Below, in pieces: positions 23,946 to 32,069 of a stretch of 33,274 nt of DNA. This DNA comes from an uncultured Collinsella sp. GTDB taxonomy: Bacteria > Actinomycetota > Coriobacteriia > Coriobacteriales > Coriobacteriaceae. The translations under genes were made by a program, and so were the position numbers. Every line of letters begins with the position of its first letter. The stretch's first letter is position 1. The stretch is from contig UQTD01000014.1 of assembly GCA_900543845.1 (NCBI GenBank), forward strand, positions 1-33,274, written 5' to 3'. The notes below the pieces were generated by a model. It worked only from the letters and a program-made list of their open reading frames with translations. It was not told where the DNA came from and ran no database searches.

Positions 23946-25076
23946 CTAGGCGCGGTGCCAGTCGGTCAGGCAGGCATCGAGGGAGGCGATGAGTGCATCC
24001 TTGTCCATGTGACGGCCGATGATGCACAGGCTCGTCATGCGGTCACCCGTCTCGTCGTCCCAAATCTGCATGATCTCGGGGTTCTCGTCGATGATCTTCT
24101 GCTTCTCGCCCTCGGGCGCCGAGTCGACAAACAGGCCGTTCTCCATCAGGCGCATCTGGTGGCCGGCCTGCTCAAACATGTAGCACATGTCCGGATTGCC
24201 GGTCTGCCACAGCGGACCCTTGACGCGAATGACCTCGTCGGGCCACTCCTGCTCAACAAAATCGGTGAACTTCTGCAGGTCAAACGGCTTGCGGCGCGAG
24301 TACACAAAAGTCTCGATGTCGTACTCGAGCACCTCGGGGTCGTCGTGCTCTTCGGGATGCTCCATGGCCTCGATCCAAGCGGCGGAGTTGTAGGCACGCA
24401 TAAAGTCGAAGCGGTCGGTATCGAGCAGTTCCTCCATGGGAACCTCGCCGTTTTGGGCCTCGACAATTACGGCGTCCTTCTGCAGGCTGCGCACGATGGC
24501 CTTGAGCTCGGCGATCTGCTCAGGGCTCACGGTATCGGTCTTGTTGAGGATCAGCGTGGAGCAGAACTCGATCTGCTGGATGAGCAGGCTCTCGATGTCG
24601 TCCTCGTCGATATCCTCGGCCAGCAGGTCGCGACCGCCGTTGAACTCGTCGTACATGCGGGCGCAGTCGACCACGGCCACGATGTTGTCGAGCGCGAGCT
24701 TGGGCTCGCCGCCCACCTTAGCCTCGTCGCAGAAGCTCGAGATGGTGTAGGCGATGGGGATAGGCTCGCAAATGCCCGATGCCTCGATGATGATGTAGTC
24801 GAAGTTGCCCGAATCGGCGATGCCCTGCAGCTGGTTGGCCAGGTCATCCGAAAGCGTGCAGCAGATGCAGCCGTTGGTGAGCGGGATGAGGTCGTCGGTC
24901 TCGGAAAGGCCGCCGTCGGCGATGAGGCTGGCATCGACGTTGATCTCGCCGATATCGTTGACGATCACGGCGGCGCGGATGCCGCCGTCGTTAGCGAGGA
25001 TGTGGTTGAGCAGCGTGGTCTTGCCGGCACCGAGGTATCCGGTAAGCATGATGATCTTCACGGGTTTGTTGGGCAT
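23946..25076 (-). CDS. COG0523 (CobW/YeiR-like) G3E-family GTPase
   Basis: 376 residues. COG0523 proteins are GTP-dependent metallochaperones, mostly for Zn, Co or Ni. Walker A is GYLGAGKTT (residues 13-21), the metal-binding motif N-G-C-I-C-C-T has Cys70, Cys72 and Cys73, then E-A-S-G-I-C-E-P and the specificity motif N-K-T-D. A C-terminal CobW_C-like domain follows, with an acidic stretch around E-H-P-E-E-H-D-D. There is no terminal His-rich tail. AAGGAGG lies 6 nt before the ATG at 25076; an ATG at 25097 overlaps poorly with any RBS. Its metal and client are unknown, and no zinc-uptake gene is adjacent. Confidence 0.9.
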   Translation of the reverse strand: MPNKPVKIIMLTGYLGAGKTTLLNHILANDGGIRAAVIVNDIGEINVDASLIADGGLSETDDLIPLTNGCICCTLSDDLANQLQGIADSGNFDYIIIEASGICEPIPIAYTISSFCDEAKVGGEPKLALDNIVAVVDCARMYDEFNGGRDLLAEDIDEDDIESLLIQQIEFCSTLILNKTDTVSPEQIAELKAIVRSLQKDAVIVEAQNGEVPMEELLDTDRFDFMRAYNSAAWIEAMEHPEEHDDPEVLEYDIETFVYSRRKPFDLQKFTDFVEQEWPDEVIRVKGPLWQTGNPDMCYMFEQAGHQMRLMENGLFVDSAPEGEKQKIIDENPEIMQIWDDETGDRMTSLCIIGRHMDKDALIASLDACLTDWHRA

Positions 25077-25162
25077 GTGCCCTCCTTTGTTAGACATGGC
25101 TTACAGTTGAATCATATGCCAAACGCCTGCTCTTATACCCACGCGCCGGCAAATAACACAGG

Positions 25163-25504
25163 CTACTCCCAGGCTCCCCATACATCGGGGCAATAACCGA
25201 CGGTGGCCTTTTTGCCGTTGCGCACGATGGGCTCGGCTAGAACCTGCTGGTTCTCGAGCAGCTTGTCGAAGCGCTGGCTGGGGGTAAGGTGCTGGATGAG
25301 CGCGAGCGTCTCCTCGTCCTTGGCTTTGGGGTTGAGCAGTTTGTCGATACCGCCGACCGCCTGCACCACGCTCGTGAGCTCGCCCTTGCTCATCTCCTTT
25401 TCCTTAAGGTCAATAAACTGCACCTTAATGTGGCGCTCCTTAAAATAGCGCTGGGCCTTCTTGGTATCGAAAGACTTTTTGGTGCCAAAAATCTGGATAT
25501 TCAT
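25163..25504 (-). CDS. ArsC/Spx-family protein lacking the catalytic cysteine
   Basis: 113 residues with the thioredoxin-like ArsC fold: start M-N-I-Q-I-F-G-T-K-K-S-F-D-T-K-K-A, middle D-L-K-E-K-E-M-S, and the late P-I-V-R-N-G-K-K-A-T-V-G family stretch. The position normally held by the nucleophilic Cys of arsenate reductases or the CxxC of Spx is Ser11. Reductase activity is therefore unlikely; an adaptor or binding role is possible. It is 86 nt from the COG0523 gene, same strand. The RBS is poor (GGCGG) and lies in a hairpin (25513-25534). Confidence 0.82.
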   Translation of the reverse strand: MNIQIFGTKKSFDTKKAQRYFKERHIKVQFIDLKEKEMSKGELTSVVQAVGGIDKLLNPKAKDEETLALIQHLTPSQRFDKLLENQQVLAEPIVRNGKKATVGYCPDVWGAWE

Positions 25505-25512
25505 ATATTGTT

Positions 25513-25534
25513 CCGCCGTTCTAACGAACGGCGG
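25513..25534 (-). promoter_or_regulatory. hairpin covering the ribosome binding site of the ArsC-like gene
   Basis: CCGCCGTTC (25513-25521) and GAACGGCGG (25526-25534) are perfect 9-nt complements with a 4-nt loop. On the minus strand the hairpin's second arm contains the only SD-like sequence, GGCGG, 8 nt from the start codon. Translation may thus be limited by RNA structure. Confidence 0.4.
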
Positions 25535-25683
25535 TCACCTCGACGCTGCAAAGCCATCTGATGGGCAATCTGCCTTTCAATCGTCGGGCGCGGGCAAAAG
25601 CCCAGCGCCCTCCTCTTTCAAGGCACCTTGCCTCATCAGCTGGCTTTTCGCTGACATTGATAGAACATCGAGGTGACCACCGC
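25531..25683. repeat. ~150-nt rod-like inverted-repeat element
   Basis: Nested complementary blocks span the interval: 25533-25543 with 25668-25678; 25550-25556 with 25641-25647; 25558-25568 with 25628-25639; 25571-25576 with 25620-25625; 25586-25595 with 25600-25610. The apex is an AAAA tetraloop. The whole interval can fold as one imperfect rod. It starts 6 nt after the flavoprotein stop. No ORF is supported inside. MITE-like mobile element and structured RNA are both possible; a plain terminator is unlikely because no T-tract follows on the minus strand. Confidence 0.65.
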
Positions 25684-25688
25684 TGGAC

Positions 25689-26312
25689 TTATCGAATGAA
25701 GTTGGTGCGGGCGCGATCGCCTTCGGGGGCTTTGATGCCGGCGGCCTGTCCTGCCTCGATACAATGCAGGAGCCAGGCCATGTTTTTGCCGATGTTTCGC
25801 ATGGTGGCCAGGCCCTCGGCGTCCTGGGCGGCCTCGCCCGGCATGGCACCAAAGACGTTGTTCCAGTACGTGGAGGCCACCACGGGCATCTGGTTGATAG
25901 TGAAGTACTTATTGAGTACATCGAAGGTGGTCGAGGTGCCGCCACGGCGGGCGACGGCGACCGCGGCGCCGGGCTTGTGCTCAAAGGCATGCCCGCCTGC
26001 ATAGAAGGCGCGATCGAGGGCTGAGAGGATGCGTCCGCTGGGATGCGCATAGTAGACGGGTGAGCCAAAGACAAAGCCATCTGCCTGCTCGGCGGCAGCG
26101 ATGAGCTCGTTCACCACGTCGTCGTCAAAGGTGCAGCGACCGCTGAGCTTGCCGCACTGGCCACAGCCAATGCAGTCGCGAATGGGCTTGGCACCCAGCT
26201 GGAACACCTCGGTATCGATGCCCTCGGCGTTGAGTTGCTCGGCGACCTCGGCGAGTGCGCGGGCGGTGTTGCCGTTTGCCTTGGGACTGCCATTGACCAA
26301 AAGAACCTTCAT
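25689..26312 (-). CDS. NADPH-dependent FMN reductase-like flavoprotein
   Basis: 207 residues with a flavodoxin fold. The phosphate-binding loop is N-G-S-P-K-A-N-G-N-T near residues 7-16. A cysteine cluster D-C-I-G-C-G-Q-C-G follows at about 46-54, with a further C at 59 in S-G-R-C-T-F. This is the arrangement of iron-sulfur flavoproteins (Isf family), which may bind a 4Fe-4S cluster and transfer electrons between ferredoxin and FMN. The flavin-contact stretch G-S-P-V-Y-Y-A-H-P-S-G is typical. AGGGAG lies 8 nt before the ATG at 26312; GTG 26315 is an alternative. Physiological partner unknown. Confidence 0.87.
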   Translation of the reverse strand: MKVLLVNGSPKANGNTARALAEVAEQLNAEGIDTEVFQLGAKPIRDCIGCGQCGKLSGRCTFDDDVVNELIAAAEQADGFVFGSPVYYAHPSGRILSALDRAFYAGGHAFEHKPGAAVAVARRGGTSTTFDVLNKYFTINQMPVVASTYWNNVFGAMPGEAAQDAEGLATMRNIGKNMAWLLHCIEAGQAAGIKAPEGDRARTNFIR

Positions 26313-26386
26313 CACAAACTCCCTCTGCTGTTGGTGACTTCTGCAGAGGATTATCGCACGATGGGGGAGGCGGTGCGGGCGCGGTG

Positions 26387-27916
26387 CTAATCCAGTTTGG
26401 TACCTGGCACCTGCACGGCTTTACCGAGCAACGCTTTGAGCTCGTTCAAAATGGAAACGGGCTGTCGATTGACAGCGTCCAGATGAAGCGTTGCCACACG
26501 AATGGGCGGCTGATATTCAAGCGAGTCGATGAGCACGGGAGAACCCAGGAACCGCTCGATTTCGTTTGCGATCGCGTCGGTCTCTTCGGGATCAAAGTCA
26601 TCGAAAAGCGCCACGAATGTCGGCCCCGTCGAGCGGAACAGGCGACCCTTGCCGCGCGAACAATCCATGAGGCAGGCGGCACTTTCGGCGAGCACGCGGT
26701 CGCCTGCATCGAATCCAAAGCGGGCATTGACTTCGGCGATATCGTCGACCTTAATGGCAATAAAGCCTGCCTCGCGCGCCACGCGGCGCATCTCTCCAAT
26801 AGCGTTGACCAGCGCGTGGACATCGCCCAGGCCCGTTACCGAGTCGGTCGTATCTGCCAAGCTTCGGTTGATGATAATGCCCACATACATGCTGGGCTCG
26901 GTATCGGTGCCGTCCAAGCGGTAACCCGTGCAGTCGCAAAGCGCGTATGCTCCGGTGGCATCCATTACGCGATACTGCATGTAGTGGAAGTGCCACGTGC
27001 CGTTTATCACCATGTCGAGCTCGGCGCGTACGTTGTCGCGGTCCTCGGGATGAACGCGGGCGAGCCACATGTCGACCGAGTTAAAAGGGTGCTGGGAGGG
27101 CAGGTCAAAATCGCGCACGGCGTTAACCGACCATTGCGATTCGCCCGTATCGAGGTTAAGGATGAACGGATAGCGCGTCTCGGAGCTCATGGAGATTGCT
27201 TGGAACACCCGGTCGTTGCATGGAAGCTGCTCGACGATTGGGCGTTGTGGTGCGTCATTGTCTTTCGGTTGCTGTACACGATGCATAAGCTTATAGCGAT
27301 ACATCTTGCGATCGGCATCCATCGTCATCTGGCGACGCGTGTCGCCGGCAAGTGGATCGACGCGCGAGCAGCCAAAGCTAAAGCTGGCGATCATGGGCGC
27401 CTTGCCACCTGAGCTCGCCTCGATCAGCCCGGCACGCACCTGCTCCAAGCGCTGCTCGAGTTCAGTCTCGTTTGCGGAGAGCGAGATAAGCACAAACTCG
27501 TCTCCACCGATACGGAACAGCATCTCATTGTGCTCCATGGTTTCGGAGAGCGTGCGGCAGATGCTCAGAATATAGCGATTGCCTTCGGCGTGGCCAAACC
27601 TATCATTGCAATGCTTGAGATGGTCGATGTCAATATAGGCGCAGGTGAAGGGATCGCCTTTGCGCCAGAGCTGCTCGACGTGACGGTCGAGTCCGCTGCG
27701 GTTGCCCAAGTTGGTGAGCGGGTCGATATAGGCGTTGCGCTCAAGCAGCCGGCGCTCTTGTTGCAGGATAGCATGCGTCTTTTGCAGTTGCTCACCAACG
27801 GCGCGTAGCTCAGCAGGCAGCGCGGCAACATCGAGTTCGGCGGTCGAGATGCCATTCGCAAGTCGCTGAAGATAGGCAATAATCGATTGCTCGCCCATGC
27901 GGTACGACTCGTTCAT
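26387..27916 (-). CDS. diguanylate cyclase, GGDEF-PAS-degenerate GGDEF
   Basis: 509 residues, cytoplasmic (no membrane helix). A helical N-terminus (1-60) leads to a GGDEF domain (about 62-220) with the intact motif R-I-G-G-D-E-F at 135-141 and metal/substrate residues D-I-D-H-L-K-H-C-N-D, so it should make c-di-GMP. No RxxD inhibitory site precedes it. A PAS-like domain (about 240-350, with W-L-A-R-V-H-P-E-D-R) and a second GGDEF-fold domain follow. In the second domain the motif is S-T-G-P-T-F, so it is inactive. The start at 27916 is set by AAGGAGG 9 nt upstream. It parallels the first half of the 905-residue neighbour. Confidence 0.87.
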   Translation of the reverse strand: MNESYRMGEQSIIAYLQRLANGISTAELDVAALPAELRAVGEQLQKTHAILQQERRLLERNAYIDPLTNLGNRSGLDRHVEQLWRKGDPFTCAYIDIDHLKHCNDRFGHAEGNRYILSICRTLSETMEHNEMLFRIGGDEFVLISLSANETELEQRLEQVRAGLIEASSGGKAPMIASFSFGCSRVDPLAGDTRRQMTMDADRKMYRYKLMHRVQQPKDNDAPQRPIVEQLPCNDRVFQAISMSSETRYPFILNLDTGESQWSVNAVRDFDLPSQHPFNSVDMWLARVHPEDRDNVRAELDMVINGTWHFHYMQYRVMDATGAYALCDCTGYRLDGTDTEPSMYVGIIINRSLADTTDSVTGLGDVHALVNAIGEMRRVAREAGFIAIKVDDIAEVNARFGFDAGDRVLAESAACLMDCSRGKGRLFRSTGPTFVALFDDFDPEETDAIANEIERFLGSPVLIDSLEYQPPIRVATLHLDAVNRQPVSILNELKALLGKAVQVPGTKLD

Positions 27917-27954
27917 GATGGATAACCTCCTTGGGCGGAACAACGGTTTGTATC

Positions 27955-27985
27955 ATATCCCCAATTCGGCTTGGATTGGGGATAT
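27955..27985 (-). promoter_or_regulatory. operator-like palindrome at the promoter of the diguanylate cyclase
   Basis: ATATCCCCAAT (27955-27965) and ATTGGGGATAT (27975-27985) are perfect 11-nt complements with a 9-nt spacer. The left arm overlaps a minus-strand -10 candidate TATGAT (complement of 27952-27957), placing the dyad across the core promoter, about 40-70 nt before the start codon. Confidence 0.5.
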
Positions 27986-28043
27986 AAGTTAGCCAATGGG
28001 GACAAATGCCCCCTTCGACGGTGGCGTTTTGCGCGCGAGCGTA

Positions 28044-30761
28044 TCAGTTATTATTGCCGCCATCGAGCAATGCCTCAAAATCCTTCGCCGGCATGGGGCG
28101 GTAGTAGAGGAAGCCCTGAGCGTAGCGGGCGCCCATGTGGCGTAGCATGTTCGCCTGCTCATCTGTCTCGACGCCTTCGATTACAATGGGCAGATGGAGC
28201 GACTGCGCCATCTCGAGCATCGATGACACGATCTGTGCGCTGCGGCCTTGATCGCGGTCGGTGGGCACAAAGGTGCGGTCGAGCTTGATGACGTCGACGT
28301 TGACGTTCTTGAGCATCGCGAGCGTGGACTGACCGGTGCCAAAATCGTCCATATAGGTCGAGAAGCCGCGGGTGTGCAAGTCGGCTGTCAGTTTGTCCAC
28401 GGCTTCGGACTCTCCCGTATAAGCTGTCTCGGTGATCTCGATGCGCATGAGCTCGGGCGGCAGGTTGTATTGGGCGGCGAGCGATCCCATATGCTCGGCA
28501 ACGTCGCAGGCAAGAATGTCCACGCGAGACACATTAAGCGAGACCGGAACCACGCGAAGACCGCGATCGAGACGCTCGCGCAGCCACGAGGCGACACCCT
28601 GCCAAATGTACTTATCGAGCGTCACCACAAAGCCGCTTTCCTCGAGTGCGGGGATAAACGTTGCGGGCGAAATGAGAGAGCCGTCCTTGTCAATCCAGCG
28701 GGTGAGTGCCTCGGCGCCAATGATCTCGCCGGTTTCCATATCGACCTGGGGCTGCAGGTAGTACGTGATGCGGCCGTTTGAGAGCGCGTACTGGAACTCG
28801 GTCAGCGTGCGGTGGAACGCAATCTCGTGTTCATATTCTTCGGGGCGGAAAATGGCAATGCGCTCCTTGAAGTCGTTTTTGGCGCGTCGATTGGTAAACA
28901 TGGCCTTTGCCTGCGCATCGATGGTGATCTCCTCATTGGAGTCGATGGGGTAAATGCCCATGGACGGCCAAAAACCTACGCCGTCATCATGCCTGGCTAC
29001 GGCCTCGCGAACGCGGTTGTAGATTTGATGGACGGTGATGTGCTTAAAGGGGATGAGTGCGCAAAAGTCATCTTGGCCCCAGTACCCTGCGACGCCCATA
29101 TCGGCATTCTCGATGTCCTTGAGGACCGTGCCCACATCGGCGAGTACGCGGTCGCCCTCGGCCTGGCCGTGCCATTCATTAAACAGGCGCATGTGGCCCA
29201 TGTCGACCGTGGCGATGCACCAGGTGCCGTCGCGCCTTGCCTCGAGAAATGCGTTGGCGCGCCGCATAAACTCGCTGGGTCGATAGAGTCCCGTGAGCGA
29301 GTCGATACGTTCGGCGATAGCGCTTTTGCGCTCCGCCTCGGGTATGGGGAGGCTGTCGTTGGGAACAAGCCCGCCGGCCGTGCGAAGGCGACGGTCGAGT
29401 TCGCCTAAAACGGCGGTCGCTTGATGGGTTAAGTGCTCGTAAAAGGCCGGGACGACAAGGCAGACGGGAGTAATGGCGTCACCTGCGATTTGAACAGGAG
29501 CGAAAACGGCCTCTTTAAGGTGGCGGGTCAGTTGCTCGAATGCCTTGTGGTCCAAATCGTTGCTGAGCACGACGAACTGGACGCTTCGTGAACGGTAGAC
29601 CCGGCTCCTGCCGCGGGTGATCGACAGCATGCGGCCTGCGTATTCGGCAAGCATGTTGTCGACAGCCTCGGCCCCGTAGAGCTCGTTGAGCTTTGTCGTG
29701 CCACGAACGCGCACCGCTATAAGCCCCGTCTCGCAACGATCGCGGCGGCAGGCATCGATAGCGTTGATCAGCATACGCTGCGTTCCGAGGCCCGTAGCGG
29801 CGTCGACGGTTTCGGCGAGTGAGTGGTTGACAAGTTCGCCGACATAGAGCGAGGGGGCATTTCCGTCGCCGTCGATGCGAAACCCGCGAGCACGGCAGAG
29901 AACGTAGTCACCCGCGGCATTGCGCATGCGGTACTGCATGACGCGGCGGTGTTTGGAGCCGTTAAAGATCTGGTTGATGTCGTTGGCGTAGGCCTCGAGG
30001 TCATCGGGATGGACGCGCGTCTTCCAGAAATCGCGGCAGCTGTCTATGTGCTCCGAAGGAAGACCGAGATCGCGCAAGGCACCTTGCGACCAAAGGGTGC
30101 GGTCCTTGTCCAAGTTCTCGATAAAGAAATAACGGCCCTCGTTGAGCATCGAAAAGGCGTCAAAAATGCGATCGCTTATTTCGAAGTCGTCGGCGTGGAC
30201 TTGCGTGATATTGCGCCGATCGAGGTGCATGGCATGACGTAGCTTGTAGTCGTACATGCGATGGTCGGCATCGAGTGTCATGCGATTGGAGGCTTCGCCC
30301 AGGGCGGGGTCGGCGTGTGCCACTCCGTAGCTAAACGAGTGGGGCATCTCGGAATCGTTGTTTTTGAGCAGGATCGTTCGGCAGTGTTCCAGACGCTCGG
30401 CGAGGTCGTCCTCGGTCGCAATCGTAGATAGGATGGCAAACTCGTCGCCGCCTATGCGAAACGCCGCCTCGTCCACCTTCATATACAGTTTGAGATAGAG
30501 GCTTACCTGCAAGATATAGCGGTTGCCCTCGTCATGCCCAAAGACGTCGTTGCAGTGCTTGAGATTGTCGATATCGATGAACGCCATGGTAACGGGGGTG
30601 TCCTGCTCCCAGAGCTCCTCGAGGGAGCGGGCAAAGCCGCCACGGTTGCCAAGCCCGGTAAGCTGGTCGGTAAAGGCGGTCCTGATCAGATCCTCCTGAC
30701 GCTCGAGAAGGTCACGGACGGTCTTTTCGAGCGTTTCGGTGTAATTGCTGACAGTATCCAT
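28044..30761 (-). CDS. c-di-GMP protein with GGDEF-PAS-GGDEF'-GGDEF''-EAL architecture
   Basis: 905 residues, no membrane helix. Domains in order: GGDEF 1 (about 28-180, intact G-G-D-E-F at 104-108, no RxxD I-site); PAS-like (about 195-315, with R-V-H-P-D-D-L); degenerate GGDEF 2 (about 320-460, S-R-S-V-Q-F in place of the motif); degenerate GGDEF 3 (about 485-640, W-G-Q-D-D-F); EAL (about 650-895). EAL catalytic residues are intact: E684-A-L, Asn743, Glu775, D-D-F-G-T-G at 805-810, Lys826, Glu862 and Gln882. It may both make and degrade c-di-GMP. The RBS (AGAAAG, 12 nt away) is weak. Only 127 nt separate it from the smaller paralogue. Confidence 0.9.
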   Translation of the reverse strand: MDTVSNYTETLEKTVRDLLERQEDLIRTAFTDQLTGLGNRGGFARSLEELWEQDTPVTMAFIDIDNLKHCNDVFGHDEGNRYILQVSLYLKLYMKVDEAAFRIGGDEFAILSTIATEDDLAERLEHCRTILLKNNDSEMPHSFSYGVAHADPALGEASNRMTLDADHRMYDYKLRHAMHLDRRNITQVHADDFEISDRIFDAFSMLNEGRYFFIENLDKDRTLWSQGALRDLGLPSEHIDSCRDFWKTRVHPDDLEAYANDINQIFNGSKHRRVMQYRMRNAAGDYVLCRARGFRIDGDGNAPSLYVGELVNHSLAETVDAATGLGTQRMLINAIDACRRDRCETGLIAVRVRGTTKLNELYGAEAVDNMLAEYAGRMLSITRGRSRVYRSRSVQFVVLSNDLDHKAFEQLTRHLKEAVFAPVQIAGDAITPVCLVVPAFYEHLTHQATAVLGELDRRLRTAGGLVPNDSLPIPEAERKSAIAERIDSLTGLYRPSEFMRRANAFLEARRDGTWCIATVDMGHMRLFNEWHGQAEGDRVLADVGTVLKDIENADMGVAGYWGQDDFCALIPFKHITVHQIYNRVREAVARHDDGVGFWPSMGIYPIDSNEEITIDAQAKAMFTNRRAKNDFKERIAIFRPEEYEHEIAFHRTLTEFQYALSNGRITYYLQPQVDMETGEIIGAEALTRWIDKDGSLISPATFIPALEESGFVVTLDKYIWQGVASWLRERLDRGLRVVPVSLNVSRVDILACDVAEHMGSLAAQYNLPPELMRIEITETAYTGESEAVDKLTADLHTRGFSTYMDDFGTGQSTLAMLKNVNVDVIKLDRTFVPTDRDQGRSAQIVSSMLEMAQSLHLPIVIEGVETDEQANMLRHMGARYAQGFLYYRPMPAKDFEALLDGGNNN

Positions 30762-31098
30762 GTTCTAAGCGGCTTTCTGAAGTCGGGGCGGATTGCGTCG
30801 GGCGAGCTCGTTGTGTACACGCGTCGTTGCTCAGCGTTTTGCGTGTATCCAGGCCCCCGCCTTGCTGCGTTGTTGGGTTACTTTGCCGGCTAATGTTCGC
30901 TGTTGATAACTGCTGAGTAGTATAAACAACAGTAATAAACAACAGTACAAAATTATATAGGGGTGCACATGCTGTGGGTGGCTATTATTCGACAAACGGC
31001 AGCGCGATGATGCGATGTTCGATAAAAATGCGACTGGGGCGGTATATGTTGATGGGTATACTTGTTCCGTTTAAATTTGCGGGGACGGAGATGGTTGC
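30762..31098. other. 337-nt divergent intergenic region
   Basis: It separates the GGDEF-EAL gene (minus) from the patatin gene (plus). It holds a perfect 13-nt tandem repeat (30922-30947), a plus-strand -10 candidate TATACT (31057-31062) before the patatin gene, and an AT-rich centre. The GEMM c-di-GMP riboswitch was considered on the minus strand and not supported. No coding region is supported. Confidence 0.6.
30922..30947. repeat. perfect 13-nt tandem direct repeat
   Basis: ATAAACAACAGTA occurs twice back to back (30922-30934 and 30935-30947) about 160-185 nt before the GGDEF-EAL start. On the minus strand the end of the second unit contributes to TATACT, a -10-like hexamer. It may be an iterated regulator site. 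Confidence 0.65.
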
Positions 31099-31968
31099 AT
31101 GACACAGCCAACTATGACGCGCACGGTGGGGCTGGCACTCGAGGGAGGCGGTTACCGCGGTATGTATACGGCGGGCGTGCTCGACGTTTGGATGGAGCAC
31201 GGTTTGACCTGCGACCATATGGTGGGCGTCTCGGCGGGCGCGGCGTTTGGCTACAATTTTAAATCGCGCCAGATCGGCCGTGCCATTCGCTATAACAAGG
31301 CCTATTGTGCCGACAAGCGCTATGCGGGTGTAGCAAGCTGGCTGCGGACCGGCGATATGTTCAATGCTGATTTTGCCTATCACGAGGTGCCCATCGAGCG
31401 CGATCCCATTGACTTGGAGGCGTATCGCGCCTGCCCCATGCGGTTTACGTGCGTGTGTACCGATATCGAGACGGGCAAGGCCGTCTACCACGACCTGCCC
31501 TATGGCGACGAGAGGGATATCGAGTGGATCCGGGCATCGTCGGCGATTCCTGTGGCGACGCGTCCCGTTGCTATTGACGGGCATAAGTATCTGGATGGTG
31601 GCGTGGCTGATTCCATTCCCAGCGCTTGGTTGTTTTCACAGGGGTATGACCGCAATATCGTGGTACTCACGCAGCCGGCGGGCTTTGTGAAGCAGCCCAA
31701 CAGCGTGATGCCTATGCTGCGGCGCGTGTTTCGTCACTACCCGGAGTTTGTTGCGGCGCTTGAGCATCGGCATGAGGTCTACAATGCCACGCTCGATGAC
31801 CTGGCACGTCGCGAGGCTGCCGGCGAGGTCTTTGTGGTGCGTCCGAGCGAATCGGTGAAGGTGCCGTCGCTGTGCCGCGAACCGGATGAGCTCGAGCGCA
31901 TCTACCAGGTCGGTCGCCGCGATGCGGAGGCGACCTTGCCCACGCTGGAAGCGTATCTGGCGGGGTAA
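31099..31968 (+). CDS. patatin-like phospholipase (YjjU-like)
   Basis: 289 residues. Patatin-family acyl hydrolases use a Ser-Asp dyad. The oxyanion hole is GGGYRG (residues 16-21), the nucleophile Ser45 lies in GVSAG (43-47), and Asp166 lies in the D-G-G motif. All are intact, so lipid acyl-hydrolase activity is likely. No signal peptide or membrane helix is seen, so it is cytoplasmic or peripheral. Length and spacing match the YjjU/RssA-like bacterial group. GGAG lies 8 nt before the ATG; an out-of-frame ATG at 31091 terminates at once. The gene is monocistronic, followed by a hairpin. Confidence 0.9.
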   Translation: MTQPTMTRTVGLALEGGGYRGMYTAGVLDVWMEHGLTCDHMVGVSAGAAFGYNFKSRQIGRAIRYNKAYCADKRYAGVASWLRTGDMFNADFAYHEVPIERDPIDLEAYRACPMRFTCVCTDIETGKAVYHDLPYGDERDIEWIRASSAIPVATRPVAIDGHKYLDGGVADSIPSAWLFSQGYDRNIVVLTQPAGFVKQPNSVMPMLRRVFRHYPEFVAALEHRHEVYNATLDDLARREAAGEVFVVRPSESVKVPSLCREPDELERIYQVGRRDAEATLPTLEAYLAG

Positions 31969-31979
31969 GGGTCGCATGC

Positions 31980-32025
31980 GGAAAGCGCACCCCGGAATGG
32001 AGGTCCAAACTGGGATGCGCTTTCC
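31980..32025. terminator. hairpin between patatin gene and convergent thiE
   Basis: GGAAAGCGCA (31980-31989) and TGCGCTTTCC (32016-32025) are perfect 10-nt complements with an inner CCC-GGG pairing. It lies 11 nt after the patatin stop and about 45 nt after thiE. The T-tract is poor on both strands. Confidence 0.45.
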
Positions 32026-32069
32026 ATTACTGAAGATGTGAGGCTGCGGATCAGCTGCTCGGCCTATGC

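Noticed and set aside
23851..24027. 59-residue N-terminal extension of TrmL
   Set aside because: It runs through a perfect terminator hairpin, while an AAGGAG-preceded ATG at 23850 matches the family N-terminus.
30762..30960. Possible c-di-GMP (GEMM) riboswitch before the GGDEF-EAL gene
   Set aside because: On the minus strand GGCAAAG and ACGCAGCAAGGC recall parts of the GEMM-I consensus, but the GACGCAAAGCC core has an insertion and the stems do not close convincingly. A covariance-model search would decide.
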